Source: Fragum whitleyi
Lineage: Eukaryota; Mollusca; Bivalvia; Cardiida; Cardiidae
Direction: 5' to 3'
Assembly: GCA_948146395.1 (NCBI GenBank)
Contig: OX411545.1
Coordinates: 17,976,026-18,040,025 of the forward strand
Length of the DNA stretch: 64,000 bases
Both the position numbers and the translations under genes were made by a program. Each line of letters starts with the position of its first letter. Positions within the stretch are counted from its first letter, which is position 1. Positions 12,142 through 22,993 of the stretch are shown here, one piece after another. The notes under the pieces were generated by a model. That model did not search any database and was not told the DNA's origin. It was given only the letters and a program-made list of their open reading frames with translations.

Positions 12142-12362
12142 AGGGCCCGTTTTATTTAACATCTTACGAAAAAAGTAATCGTTAGTCAATCATAAATTGT
12201 ACCTGGTGTTTTAAATACCTTGTAAGATTCTAACTTGTAATATCTCATTGGATTCCAATGGGATGATGCAATGCAGAATTCCACATTAAGTTACTTCTGT
12301 AGGAGCAAATTTAATTTTTGACACACACAAAAATGATCGCAGGATGTTTAGAAAAACAGCCA
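12142..12362. mobile_element. MITE, GGGCCCGTTTTACTAAAC family (shared, A)
   Basis: Begins GGGCCCGTTTTATTTAAC and ends GTTTAGAAAAACAGCC, decayed inverted termini of the family best preserved at 21178-21422. An inner TCTCATTGGATTCCAATGGG palindrome is present. Its partner in copy B is 24108-24313, so it predates the duplication. Confidence 0.7.
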
Positions 12363-12554
12363 TGAACTTGTGCTGGTGGCATTTCTTCTCGAAAGAAGTT
12401 GTTACTTGAGTTGTATCAAAATACAAGAAAAATAGTTTTTCAAAAATGAATAGATAATAAAAAATCTATAAATAATAACAAATAATCGTGGTTCTTACGA
12501 AAAGTATGTTTAATTTTTAGCTCGTCTGTTTTCGAAGAAAACCCAAGGTATTGC

Positions 12555-12777
12555 TATATGAGCCTGTGCGTGTGATTTCCAACAATATTAAATGTGCGCA
12601 AAGCAAAGACTCTGGCCAGTCTGTGCATCCGCACAGTCTGACCAGAGTCTTCGCTACGCGATTTGTAGATAGAATTAGGCAGTCCTCTATTTACACTAAG
12701 TTATTGTCTTGGCTGCTAAATGTTTGTACCTCACGCAGATGTCGAATTGTTGGAAATGCCACGAACAGGCTCATATA
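12555..12777. mobile_element. MITE, TATGAGCCTGTGCGTG family (shared, A)
   Basis: Termini TATATGAGCCTGTGCGTG and CACGAACAGGCTCATATA are inverted, with CATTTCCAACAAT-like subterminal arms. The centre folds on GACTCTGGCCAGTCTGTG / CACAGTCTGACCAGAGTC. TA dinucleotides flank both ends. Its copy-B partner is 24517-24766. Confidence 0.75.
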
Positions 12778-12794
12778 GTCTTGGCGTCAGCGTC

Positions 12795-13036
12795 GTTGTC
12801 GTCGTTGTTGTCGTCGTGCGAAAACTTTGACATTACTTGATATCTCTGGTTCCACTGAAGGCATTCGCTTGAAACTTGGCACACATGATCGTTATAGAAA
12901 GAGGAAGCTATACTTTCATGGGGGATAACTCTATGTACATTTTGTGCGAATTGTGCCCCTTTTTGGAATGAGATTTTTTATTCATTATCCTGCGCCCAAC
13001 AGTCGAGCGAAGCTACCCGTAGGCGGTGCTCTTGTT
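12795..13036 (-). repeat. ACAAGAGC-type element fragment
   Basis: On the minus strand it starts ACAAGAGCACCGCCTACGGG (end 13036) and continues through a GCGAAGC hairpin arm, GGGCACAATTCGCAC and a GACGACGACAA stretch. This matches the start signature of the tandem-core elements listed for 35912, 45012, 47694 and 48983. Copy B carries it at about 24783-25015. Confidence 0.5.
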
Positions 13037-13398
13037 TATCTTAATATTCGGGATCTCTCACCCATAATCCGTTAGAATTATGGTAGGTTGGAGGGCTTTG
13101 CGGTTTTATATTTACCTTATCTTATACAGAACAATCTTATATGAAAAAGATTGAATATATGATTTAAAAGCAATAAGGAAGATTTTACGCCCCCTCCCCC
13201 CACACACACGCTTGAATATTTGAGGGAATGTGTCAGGAAGGATGTCAGGGTGCGGGGCTATACTGTCGAAAAAATAACAGATTTACATAGCATGCCTATT
13301 ATTTTGCTTTTCTTTAATTATTAGAAACAAACATATCTCATTTTTCCTTGCAGGTATTGAAAAATTTAATCACGCCTAATTGTAAACCGATTCGCACG
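13037..13398. other. LINE left flank, duplication unit A
   Basis: Matches 25016-25387 of copy B closely, including the C-rich/CACACA tract (13190-13210 versus 25171-25196). No gene seen. This flank fixes the left boundary of the LINE insertion. Confidence 0.7.
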
Positions 13399-13405
13399 TA
13401 CAAAG
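13399..13405. repeat. Left target-site duplication of the LINE
   Basis: TACAAAG here and at 18938-18944 bracket the LINE. The unoccupied site in copy B reads TACATAG (25388-25394). Confidence 0.85.
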
Positions 13406-13783
13406 GATTATAGTCGACCGTTGGAGTGAGTGGTCACGGTTTTTACGCGCTCCGAGAAAATCGTTTATATTTCTTATATTTTACATAAAAATGGACTAAT
13501 TTTTATATGGGAGTGCTTTAAAAGTTTGAACTCAAGTGATCAAAGGATTATAATTGACAATATATTGGAATTGGGTGATTTTGATGCTGAAGAAAGGTAC
13601 TTCTTATATTGTATATGGACTATATGAGCGACGTATAAATCGTTTACGGTTGATTGATCGCTCTACAAACGACACTGAGATATAGCGGTATCAGTGGAAA
13701 CCAGTGTAAGTGGTAATAACAGCTCAGCGTCGCTAGGCAATTAGCGGTAAATCGGACATCATCGAGGGTTTCCGTGATAGTTC

Positions 13784-15097
13784 GTGATTAACAAGAGGTC
13801 TATTTTGTTAACACGCTCACCCATTGTAGCTCTACTAGTCATAATGGATTGTTACGAAATAAACTGTTTATTGGGATCCAATAATGAAGCAGAGTCGTAT
13901 GTTGAATCAATTATGTCCAGCAAACGTATTATGCGTGTTGCTACGCCAGTACAGTCGGGCAGAAAACGTCATCATTCGGACACTGCAATAGACTCGGCAG
14001 TTGAAAAGGTAGTGAAAAAGGCCAAGTTTTCACCAAAATCTAGACGAAACCTATATAATAAATGTCCGGTGCCTGCTCCAAGAACTAATAGCGCAACGCC
14101 AACGACGTCGTCAGACGTAAATATCGTCGCGTGTGAAAGCAATAACAATGTTGAGCAGTTAATTGCAAAGTTATCAGCAGACATACATATGCTATTCTAC
14201 TCACTTAGTGAAAGGGTGGATAAACTTGAAATGGGACTCGAGCAAAAAATTGCTACAAAAGTTGCCCAAGTGATTGACAAGCGGGTGAATAGTGAAATGA
14301 ATAAAATACGCCGTGACGTTGAAACACAAATAGGTTCATTGAAGGAAACAATACGAAGTGAGATTAAAGCAGACACAATAGCAGAAGTTGACAATTTGAG
14401 AGCGAATATCGATTCATTGTCCCAAAGGGGTGCTGAATCAAATGCTGACGTTACGTCACTTAATATTGTTATTAGGGGTCTGCCAGAATCTGTCAATGAA
14501 AACACAGTGAATAAAGTAATTAGTAAACAAACTTTTCAAGGATGGACTGAAATTAAGAGACATTGTCTGTTGTAAAGCCGAGAGAAAGGACTCAAAATCG
14601 GAATCTAAACCTGGAATTATTGTGACGACAATGCACTCAGTTGACGACAAACGTAAAGTTATGTCAAATAAATCGTTCCTGAAGTCAAATCAACAGTTTT
14701 CAAAGGTCTACATTCATCATGATGAATCACAAACCAGTCGATTATTCACGAATAATTTTCGGGCTATCTTGAAAGCGGTCAAGGGTCATAATTTGACTCT
14801 CAGAGGATCGCGAGTTGTGAGTCGAGAGTCGTCAAATGGTCGTAACGTTAACCAAAACAATCGTTATTCGGCAGTTGCGAATTCTATGGATTACGAGAAT
14901 GACAACGGGAAGGTGCAAAGTGCAAATGCCCATATGAATCAATCTCTGATAATGCTGGAATTAATCGCCAGAAAGGTTCGGGTAACACAAGAGGTGGTCG
15001 CGGCCGCGGTCGCAGTCGTGGTCGAGGTCATAGTCGTGGTCGTGGTGGTGGTCACACACAGTCGAATGCTGGTAACCGTCATGGTGGACACTATTAG
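13784..15097 (+). pseudogene. LINE ORF1 (coiled coil, RNA-binding core, RGG tail), two frameshifts
   Basis: An RNA-binding nucleic-acid chaperone-type ORF1 protein. The start could be 13784 or the later MDCYEIN start at 13844. Residues about 120-220 form a heptad-rich coiled coil. LNIVIRGLPESV begins the RNA-recognition-like core, and the frame then slips near 14517-14523 (net +1). The core continues in the next frame (LVNKLFKDGLKLRDIVC, SNKSFLK, VYIHHDES) from 14520. A second slip between about 14903 and 14950 (net -1) returns to the original frame. That frame ends in an arginine-glycine tail (RGGRGRGRSRGRGHSRGRGG) and TAG at 15095-15097. RGG repeats replace the CCHC knuckles common in other ORF1 types. 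ORF2 follows in the same frame with no gap. Confidence 0.8.
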
Positions 15098-18000
15098 CTG
15101 AATATCGGGTTTTGGAACGTCAGAGGTTGGTGTAAAGATCGTGCGTCAGACAATTTTATCTTAAGAGCAGGTTGTGTTGATTTGAAAATCTTAGACATAG
15201 TGGGGGTGGCCGAAAGCCACCTAGCTAAAGGCGAATCATTGAAAATGGATAATTATAAGTGGTTCGGTAATAATAGAACGAACGTCCATGTAAATGCACG
15301 AGGAGGGTCCGGGGGTGTAGGTTTCTTTGTAAAAAATGAACTATTGGAATTATTCAACATATCGATCGCTAGCGCGGTCTCTGAAGGTATTCTCTGGCTT
15401 CGTTTATCACACAAATATAGTAATTTGACTTTATATCCATGTGTTTGTTACCTATCGCCCCAAAACTCTTCTCGACCATTTGATGTGACTTCGTTTTATG
15501 ATCGGTTGTTAACGGACGTGTATACATATCAAAATGAAGGTTTAATTTTCATATGTGGTGATTTTAATGGTCGCGTCGGGGATATGGACGACTACATAGC
15601 CGGCGTAGATGAGTTACCACAACGTAACGTAGTAGACCATATCACAAACGCATATGGCGAACTTCTGATCGATTTTCTAGTGAACACTAATATGTGTTTG
15701 TTAAATGGAAGAAACTATGTCAAAAACGATTTTACGTCAATATCTGTGAAGGGTGCCTCGGTAGTGGACTACGGTATTGTAAGTTACGGCTCCCTTGATC
15801 TATTTTCAGACTTTACAGTTACCCTCACGAGTGACCTCATCAATGAGCTAAGTGATGGACCGAGTTTTGCTGGGAGTAGTATCCCAGACCACTCTCTGAT
15901 ATCGTGGAAATTGAAACTTGTTAATCTGACTAATCAAGAACCTGAGGGTTTTGATGATGGCACAAGATATGATAAGTTTGATCGTAAAGCATTTAAAAGT
16001 ATGTTTATGAATGATATAGAGACCATTAGTCACGTGAATAAGACAATAGATACCCTTGAACAGGGTTTACAAACACAAATTGATATTGACTTGGTGCATG
16101 ATGATTGGTGTAATATTATCAATTCTAAGATGTATGACTCTATTCCATTTAAAACTGTTTACAGTGGAAGGTGTTCAAAAAAGCGCCGTCCTAATAAATC
16201 GTGGTGGAACAATCATCTAACAAATTTATGGTCAGATCTTGCCGTTGCTGAAAAACAATGGCTTAAATGTCCCAACAGGTCAGAGAGAACCATTCTCAAA
16301 AGTCAATTTGTGTCAATAAGAAAACAGTTTGATAGAGCGGTTCAACGGGCCAAACGAATACATTGGTTTACAATTCAACAAGATTTACTTGACAGTTGTA
16401 ATTTAGACAGAGGAAAATTTTGGAAATCGATTGGTAAAATTGGGGTAAGGCATGATAAACCAAATAAAATCCCAGATGAGGTATTGTTAGATGATGGTTC
16501 CAGTAGTCATGATTCGAATGAAATTCTTAATAAATGGCAGAGTGATTTTTGTTCACTACTAAACAATCAAAATTCAAAAGAATCTTTCAAGAGGTCTTTT
16601 AACAATAGTACCGAGCATGAATTAGATTACAATTGTTCAATATCAATAATTGAAGTGAAGCGTGCGGTAGATGCTGCTAGAAATGGTAAAGCAGTAGGGT
16701 TCGATGGCATACCCGCTGAAGCTTTAAAGAATGATACAGCTGTGATGTTTCTGCACTCGCTATTTAACGTATGTTTTAATAATGGAACTATCCCATCATC
16801 TTGGGGTAAATGTATTATCAACCCTATCCGGAAGTCGCCCGACCTTGACCCCAGAAAACCCATGTCATACCGAGGTATCTCGTTAGCATCGTCTATGTAC
16901 AAAATATATTCTCACATCCTAAATGATAGACTCAGTCGATGGGTCGAGTCCAATAAGGTAATTGTCGACGAGCAAAACGGTTTTAGAAAGAAACGCAGTA
17001 CCGTCGATCACTTATCAACTTTGACCAGTATTATTGAGACACGAAAAAAGTTGAAACGCTCAACTTTTTGCGCGTTTATTGATTTCAAAAAAGCCTATGA
17101 TTTCATTAACCGTGATTTGTTATGGTTCAAATTGTTCAATAATGGTATCAAAGGCAAAATGTTAACGGCGATACAATCACTTTATAGTTCAGTAACGTCT
17201 TGTGTTAGAGTTAATTCTCGCTACACCTACTGGTTCGAAATAACGTCTGGTTTACGTCAAGGCTGTGGATTGTCGCCCTTGTTATTTAACGTCTTTATAA
17301 ACGATCTAGCATTAAAATTGAAGTCGTACGATATCGGCGTTTCGTTCGGAGATGAAAAAGTCTGTATTTTGATGTACGCGGATGACATCGTTTTACTAGC
17401 TGAAAACGAGAGCGATCTACAGATGCTACTTAATGGTCTAGACCAATGGTGTAATACAAATTGCATGACAATTAATGCTGAAAAAAGTCAAGTTGTGCAC
17501 TTCCGACCGGAATCAGTTACTAGGACCGACAGCTATTTTTGTATTGGAAATCAGTCCATTACCGTTGTTAAAGTCTACAAGTATCTGGGTCTTATGTTAC
17601 AGGAACACCTGAACTACGATGTAACTGTTAAAATGGTTTCCCAAAGTGCAAGTCGAGCACTAGGACAAGTCATAGCCAAATGCAAGTCCATTGGAAGTAT
17701 GCCATACAACGTTTTCTCCCAACTATACAACTCTATTGTTTGGCCTACCATAAGTTATGGTGCCGCTATATGGGGCGTAAAATCGTACTCGGCTATAAAC
17801 GCGGTACAAAATCGTGCCATGAGATTTTTCCTTGGTGTCGGTAAATACACACCAAATGCAGCGGTGTGTGGCGAAATGGGTTGGTTACCCCCCCCCCCCC
17901 CCCCCCCCATGTCAAACAATGGAAAAGTGTCGGATTACAATGGTTAAGATTATCAAATATGGCTAACGATAGGCTTAACAAGCGTGTTTCCTCGTGGGCT

Positions 18001-18603
18001 ATGTCAAATGCTAATAGGTCTTGTAAAAACTGGTATTACGTCGTCAATAATACTTTGCAAGATTGCAATGTGAACTCTGACAACCATTTAACTAAAAAAC
18101 AGTTTTTACAAAATATTGAGAATCACTTGTTTACAAAGTTTTGCGATGATTGGCAATCATCAATTCGTAAACCAAATGGCCCGTCAGGCAAAGGTTTAAA
18201 TAAACTACGCACGTATTGCCTTTTTAAAGACAAATATGAAGTTGAGAACTACTGTAACATGCTCTTACCTCCCAAGCATAGAAGCGCGTTCAGCAAATTT
18301 AGATGCAGGGTAGCGCCTTTAAGATTAGAAACAGGACGTTACGAAAGACTAGCCGTAGAAGATAGAAAATGTCCGTTCTGTGGTCAGGTCGAAGACGAGA
18401 GCCACGTAATTCTCAATTGTTTCATGTATACCGACTTAAGACAGATACTTTACGATGCTGCAACTAAAATAAATATATACTTCGTGTCTTTTACGCCCGA
18501 AGATAAGCCAATATTTTTATTTACCAACAATGAACTTATTCGAGTTTGCGCCAAAACCTGTAACGATATTTTAAAACGTAGGGCTTTTTACCTCCAAAAA
18601 TAA
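15098..18603 (+). pseudogene. LINE ORF2: APE endonuclease + reverse transcriptase, one frameshift
   Basis: Target-primed reverse transcription enzyme. Frame 2 opens right after the ORF1 TAG: LNIGFWNVRGW, catalytic E in VAESHL, Y in CVCYLSP, D/N in ICGDFNGR, and SIPDHSLI are the endonuclease blocks (15098-15920). RT blocks: DGIPAEAL, YRGISLASSMYK, EQNGFRKKRSTVDH, AFIDFKKAYDF, SGLRQGCGLSPLLFN, the LMYADDIVLLA active site at about 17371-17403, and KYLGL. A run of 21 C at 17888-17908 shifts the frame. The downstream part (HVKQWKSVGLQW to the stop at 18601-18603) carries a CPFCG-x5-EDESH-x4-C finger. About 1167 codons if two C are discounted. No ATG precedes the catalytic residues; the first is at 15245. 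Confidence 0.9.
17888..17908. repeat. 21-C homopolymer inside LINE ORF2
   Basis: A run of 21 C follows the codons for GWLP and precedes CATGTCAAACAATGG. Reading resumes in another frame after it. It is either replication or reverse-transcription slippage or a sequencing/assembly artefact. Confidence 0.95.
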
Positions 18604-18921
18604 GCGTTTGGGTTTTTACTCATTATAATTTGTGTTTTTATATACTACACATGTTTATTTTTATTATCTTAGGTGCAGATATTAATTTCCATGTATGTGG
18701 ATTTTTATATACTAATTGAATGTGGAATTATGATGAATGTTCTCTTGTATGTATGTGTGTATGTTCGTGTGTGTGCTGGTGTGTGTGTGCTCTTACAGAT
18801 ATGCATGGTTCTGTAAGTAGGTTTTAGTCTCTTATAATTCTTACTGGGAATGGTCATATACTATGTTTGTATGTTTTAACTGATTGTATTGTAAATATGC
18901 TTTGTATATGAATGAGACTCT

Positions 18922-18927
18922 AATAAA
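18922..18927 (+). promoter_or_regulatory. LINE polyadenylation-type signal AATAAA
   Basis: AATAAA lies 10 bp before the 3' boundary of the LINE (18937), as expected for an element whose 3' end is set by transcript processing. Confidence 0.7.
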
Positions 18928-18937
18928 CTTTTAAACC

Positions 18938-18944
18938 TACAAAG
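18938..18944. repeat. Right target-site duplication of the LINE
   Basis: TACAAAG, identical to 13399-13405. It is followed by TGTGGCAAGGTTTTA, which in copy B directly follows the empty site. Confidence 0.85.
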
Positions 18945-19388
18945 TGTGGCAAGGTTTTATCCCCACGTTTAATGATCTGTATGCAAACTTTTTACAGAGC
19001 TGTTATGATAATATTTATTGTATCAATCAATGTCTCAAGTGGAAAGTACAAACATTATACAATAGTGAAGAGTTGCACTGATCAAACAACTTTCTTCATA
19101 TTGTGGCACTCATTTATTGTTTACTCATCTGCACAGGAAAATTTGTTCAGCCCGGTTGTAAATGTCAAAAGATTATTTGTACGCAAGTTTTACAGATGCC
19201 GTGAATTATTTGACATTCAAAACGATCAAACCATGCTTACTCACTCGCTCAACGCCCCTTTCAATACATTCAAAACACTCACTTAAATTAGACAAGAACG
19301 CTCCGGATTCGTTCAAAACGATCATTTTTTCATACAAATCGATCGAATCATTCCATTACTTTACTGACTGGTGTGAACTACAAAGCGA

Positions 19389-19515
19389 TATACCATATGG
19401 TCTACAATTGTCCAGCCTTTTGTGGGAGGCAAATAAAAAGAAAGGTGTGGCAGTCGGAGATCTTACCCGGAACCTTATTATTGATATGCCAGGGCCCTTA
19501 TACGGTGGCTAAATG
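19389..19515 (-). mobile_element. SINE remnant cut by the duplication boundary
   Basis: Starts CCATATGGTCTAC, contains TTTTGTGGGAGGCAAAT and CTTACCCGGAACCTTATTA, and matches 8098-8225. Only the tRNA-proximal part is present, because the copy-B boundary lies inside the element. Confidence 0.6.
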
Positions 19516-20619
19516 CTAATGTAGAGCGGTCTTGTTCAACATAGGGTAATATGAAAGCATCCTTAAACTCAAGGAAATCAGACGATCATTAAATCCCCGG
19601 ATCGCTCTATTTGCTAACCAATTAATTATAATAATGCAATTATGCAGGAAAGTTCCCAGTCATTAATTAATGTTATCTACAGAGAAATTCATAACTAATC
19701 CGAATAAATTGGATTAAACCTTCTTCACGTCTGAATAAACCAAGGAATTTGGATGTTTGGCAATAATTTCACCAGAAATGCACGTGTCATCAAAAATAAG
19801 TTGAACAAATAGATACCGTGCGTCGCAATATATACTATAATAATTTAATATCAATTTCCGTGCGTTCTGATTGGCTGATATTTGGTTATATTCGGAATGA
19901 AAATAATTTTGAGTACACAGCTGTTTTGTTAGCTTTCACAATAGATAGTTAAAACTGGCAAATCTTTACATTTTTGCTTCAATGTATTAAGTCATCAGAT
20001 AATTATAAAGATAATATTTGATTATTTCATAGAGCTATAAAACTGAAAAACGTAATCACACTCATGTATCAATCCGCTTCGCATATCCATCTAGTGTAAT
20101 TAGGTTATTAGTTTCATACCTAAAAGAAATCAACAAATAATCTCTTCATCTCTTAAGTAGAAAAACAAAAATACGACAACGGTTGATCTAATTCTATTAT
20201 TTTTCACGAATTATTTCGGCATTTGGTGACTTGTATTTCGTTTTGTATTTGCTTTACAAAAAGAGTAATATTCTTCCAAAAGCACAGACAGTGAGGCAAA
20301 CGAAGATGTTTTTAATAAGCAAAAACTCCGTTGAATCTTTATAATTGATAGTAAAAGCTGTATTTGTAGAAGCAATCAATGTCTGAAGAAGGGGTTACAG
20401 ACAGTAATTGTATTCTTGAAATGTTTCAATCAATCAAACAACTGTCTTGAATAACGTCACGTGGGTGCTCAAACAAGTTAAGAAAGCAGCAGGAAACGAA
20501 CGTTTGTGCACTTATAATGAACGATTGATGGTTAAAAGAGAATTTAACCCATATTTTCGGATTTAATTGGAGGAATGGCATTTTAGTACTCTTTGTGTAT
20601 TTCAACCTATTTTCATTAA

Positions 20620-20751
20620 GGTAGTGGACCCGTTATAGTTTCGCAAGATTTCGGAAAGCATGAACTTTTACAGTGTTAACCGAGGTTTACTAGTGATTTG
20701 TGAAAGATCACGAGTTTCGAAATGTTACGGAAATTTCACGGGTCAACTACC
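20620..20751. mobile_element. MITE with TTAA target duplication (copy B only)
   Basis: 132 bp between TTAA at 20616-20619 and 20752-20755. Termini GGTAGTGGACCCGT and ACGGGTCAACTACC are inverted. It contains GTTAACCGAGGTTTAC like the MITE at 8301. Copy A at about 9530 reads GTTTAAATTAAGTTTAG with no insertion. Confidence 0.8.
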
Positions 20752-21177
20752 TTAAGTTAAGAGGGTTTTTAATTTGCCTTTTGACTCTTGTGCATGATCA
20801 ATTTGACATAAATGCTTTCAAGAGCTACATGATAAAAAAGAAATAGACAGGCAATTCTAATATTTTACACTAGAATATTAATTAACTGCCGCCCTCATCG
20901 TCGCATATGACCCCTTCAAAAATTTGATTAATGGTACTGGGTATTTGTTCTCAGCTCGATCATACATGTACCCTAAAAATCTTATCTCCTCTAAAGCATT
21001 TTGTTTATATCTTCTTTCTGTCCTTCTCCTCTTTCAATACTGCATGTATCCATAATTGGGGTTCACATGCCATTGTTTCAGTATCCGTTTGATTTAATCT
21101 TATATCTTATAATTAACTTCATGAAAATACGGCTTATGGTTTATTTGCAACGTTGTTTACGGTGGATAAAACAAAAC

Positions 21178-21422
21178 AGGGGCCCGTTTTACTAAACTTC
21201 TTACGACAAAATTGACCGTAAGTCAAAATCACAAATCGTACCTGGTGTTTTTATTCATCGCTAAATTCTGTCTTCCAATATCTCATTGGAATCGTCCGAA
21301 GGAGACGATTCCAATGAGATTATGCATGGCAGAATTCCATGTTTAGTTACTACTGTAGAAGCAACTTTAATTTTCGACTTACGCAAAAAATGATCGTAAG
21401 ATGTTTAGTAAAACAGGCCCCT
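21178..21422. mobile_element. MITE, GGGGCCCGTTTTACTAAAC family (copy B only)
   Basis: Termini AGGGGCCCGTTTTACTAAAC and GTTTAGTAAAACAGGCCCCT are inverted. Subterminal TCTTACGA/TCGTAAGA arms and an inner CATTGGAATCGTC...GACGATTCCAATG palindrome make most of the element self-complementary. Copy A (about 10425) has CAGGTGAATGGTGTTGG without it. Relatives: 12142, 24108, 34198. Confidence 0.85.
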
Positions 21423-22467
21423 GGGTGAGTGGTGTTGGTTTTAAAGCTCTAAAATTGACTGTGACTGTGGAATCGGTGATTTCATATTTCCGAGTAACAA
21501 AAAAAGTGTTTTGGATTTAGGTAATGTAAACATACTATTTCAAACGATGTTCTAATATTTTACTTACTTTTTACAAAATGAAATAAATACGCCATCTTCC
21601 GCGATTAAATGAAAGGTTTGGCAATATACATACTTTTTCCTATCCTTTTATACGTTAAGTGAAAGAAAAAAAATATTGCTGATTCGGTCACACCATTCTT
21701 TCGTCGAGAAATAAAACATAGACTTGTACCACCCGTTTTCATCAAAACCTTTGCAAAATAAACTCTGAAACACGCTAGTATTTTCGTTACACCATCTTCT
21801 CTAATCTTCTTAATTCGACCGAGTCCTCAAGTACGCCCGTGTGTTTTGTTCTATCTAATTATCAAAGTAATTTGTCATCTTGGCTATCACAGGGTAATTT
21901 GTGTCGTCCCGTAACTTAATTTTCAAAATCATATCACGTGCAATTTATGGCGGTTTTCTGAGACAAAACGCTGCTTAAGAAAGATACACTATTCGAGAAC
22001 AACCAAATCTAAAAACACTTCCAGGGAGAACCATATCTAAAAACACTTCCAGGCGTTTTCAAATGAAAGCAATTCACCATTGGTCGAAAAATAACGGCTT
22101 GCTCTATATATTGTCTTTTGTGACATTTGCGATTAAGGTTAAGAAACTTTGAGTAGTACAGATGTTTTCAAACTGAATCGTTGTTTATTTAAATCGGGCT
22201 TTTTTTTACATTTTTGACAAAACCATGACGTAATGAATGAATTTGCAACAACTATGTAAGTTCCATAAAATTCAGTAAGAAAATGTTTTAAAATGCATAC
22301 GAGGCACAATAGTATTTTTAAATCCTTCTCAGAGAAATAGATGTACTTTCTCTGGAAGATTCTATAATTTATAATTATATGACACTACGTTTATAACGCT
22401 TTTGGCTATCGCAATGATATGAGATCAAAATTTCGTTGTCTTTTGCTCTCGGTGCAAAAACGTTTAG

Positions 22468-22614
22468 GGTAATGGAATTGTAATAGTCCCTCAATATTTT
22501 GGAAGTAATTAGCTTTAACAGTGTTAACCAAGGTTTCCTTATGATTTTCAGTAGGTCAACCTCGGTCAACATTGTTAAAGACAATGATTTCTGAATTGTT
22601 GCGGAACGATTGCC
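22468..22614. mobile_element. Older TTAA MITE shared by both copies (B)
   Basis: Partner of 11465-11610. The left TTAA has decayed to TTAG; the right TTAA is at 22615-22618. The same termini and inner palindrome are present, with point differences. Confidence 0.75.
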
Positions 22615-22993
22615 TTAAAACTTAAAGATTGTACCCCGCTTTGCATGTAAGCACATGTGCAAAGCGGTGTACCATTTCTCAAATGCTTCGCATTTTTATC
22701 TTTGACGCAGGGAACCTGCACTTGTCCAAATTCATAAATCCAGGAGACACAAACGGTGATGAAATGTGAATTCCCACAATGTGCCTCTAGCTTACCAATT
22801 AATTATTATAATAAAATTATATAGGGATGTTTCTACACATTAATTATTGTTATCTATAGAAAAATTCATAACTAATCCGAAGAAATTCGATTAAACCCTT
22901 CTTCTCACTTGGGAAAGATGGAACATGTTTCGATTTACTATCACCTAAAAGTTGCGGTTCTCGACTAGCATTTTAGTTCGTGAAATATACATA

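Larger units (their letters stand above)
13406..18937 (+). mobile_element. Full-length non-LTR retrotransposon (LINE), APE endonuclease type
   Basis: 5532 bp defined by comparison with the empty site in copy B and by a 7-bp target-site duplication. Order: 5' UTR (13406-13783, with a 65-codon frame at 13430-13627), ORF1 (13784-15097), ORF2 (15098-18603) with endonuclease, reverse transcriptase and a C-terminal CCHC finger, then a TG-rich 3' UTR with AATAAA at 18922-18927 and no poly(A) tail. ORF1 has two frameshifts, and ORF2 one at a 21-C tract. Otherwise the frames are intact, so the copy is young. The absence of RNase H and the CPFCG...EDE.H finger exclude a typical RNase-H-bearing I element. 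I cannot assign a clade. Confidence 0.9.
8098..19388. repeat. Tandem segmental duplication, copy A
   Basis: The order of sequence from CACATGGTCTAC near 8102 to GGTGTGAACTACAAAGCG ending near 19388 is repeated in 19389-25850. At the inner junction (about 19388) ACTACAAAGCG is followed by the unit start CCATATGGTCTAC. At the outer right end the same ATTACAAAGCG runs into TCTGATTGGTCGG instead. Without the LINE (13406-18937) the unit is about 5.75 kb. Copy-A-only insertions are the LINE, the TTAA MITE at 8301-8457 and the AATG microsatellite. No gene is recognised in the unit. Confidence 0.85.

Noticed and set aside
14622..15101. Frame with a long Val/Ala run at its C terminus
   Set aside because: The Val/Ala run is the wrong frame of the RGG-coding stretch. 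The first part is real ORF1 sequence, but the protein returns to frame 2 before 14950.
15182..15184. ORF2 start at TTG 15182
   Set aside because: The endonuclease frame is open and clearly homologous back to 15098, directly after the ORF1 stop, so 15182 is not a biological start.
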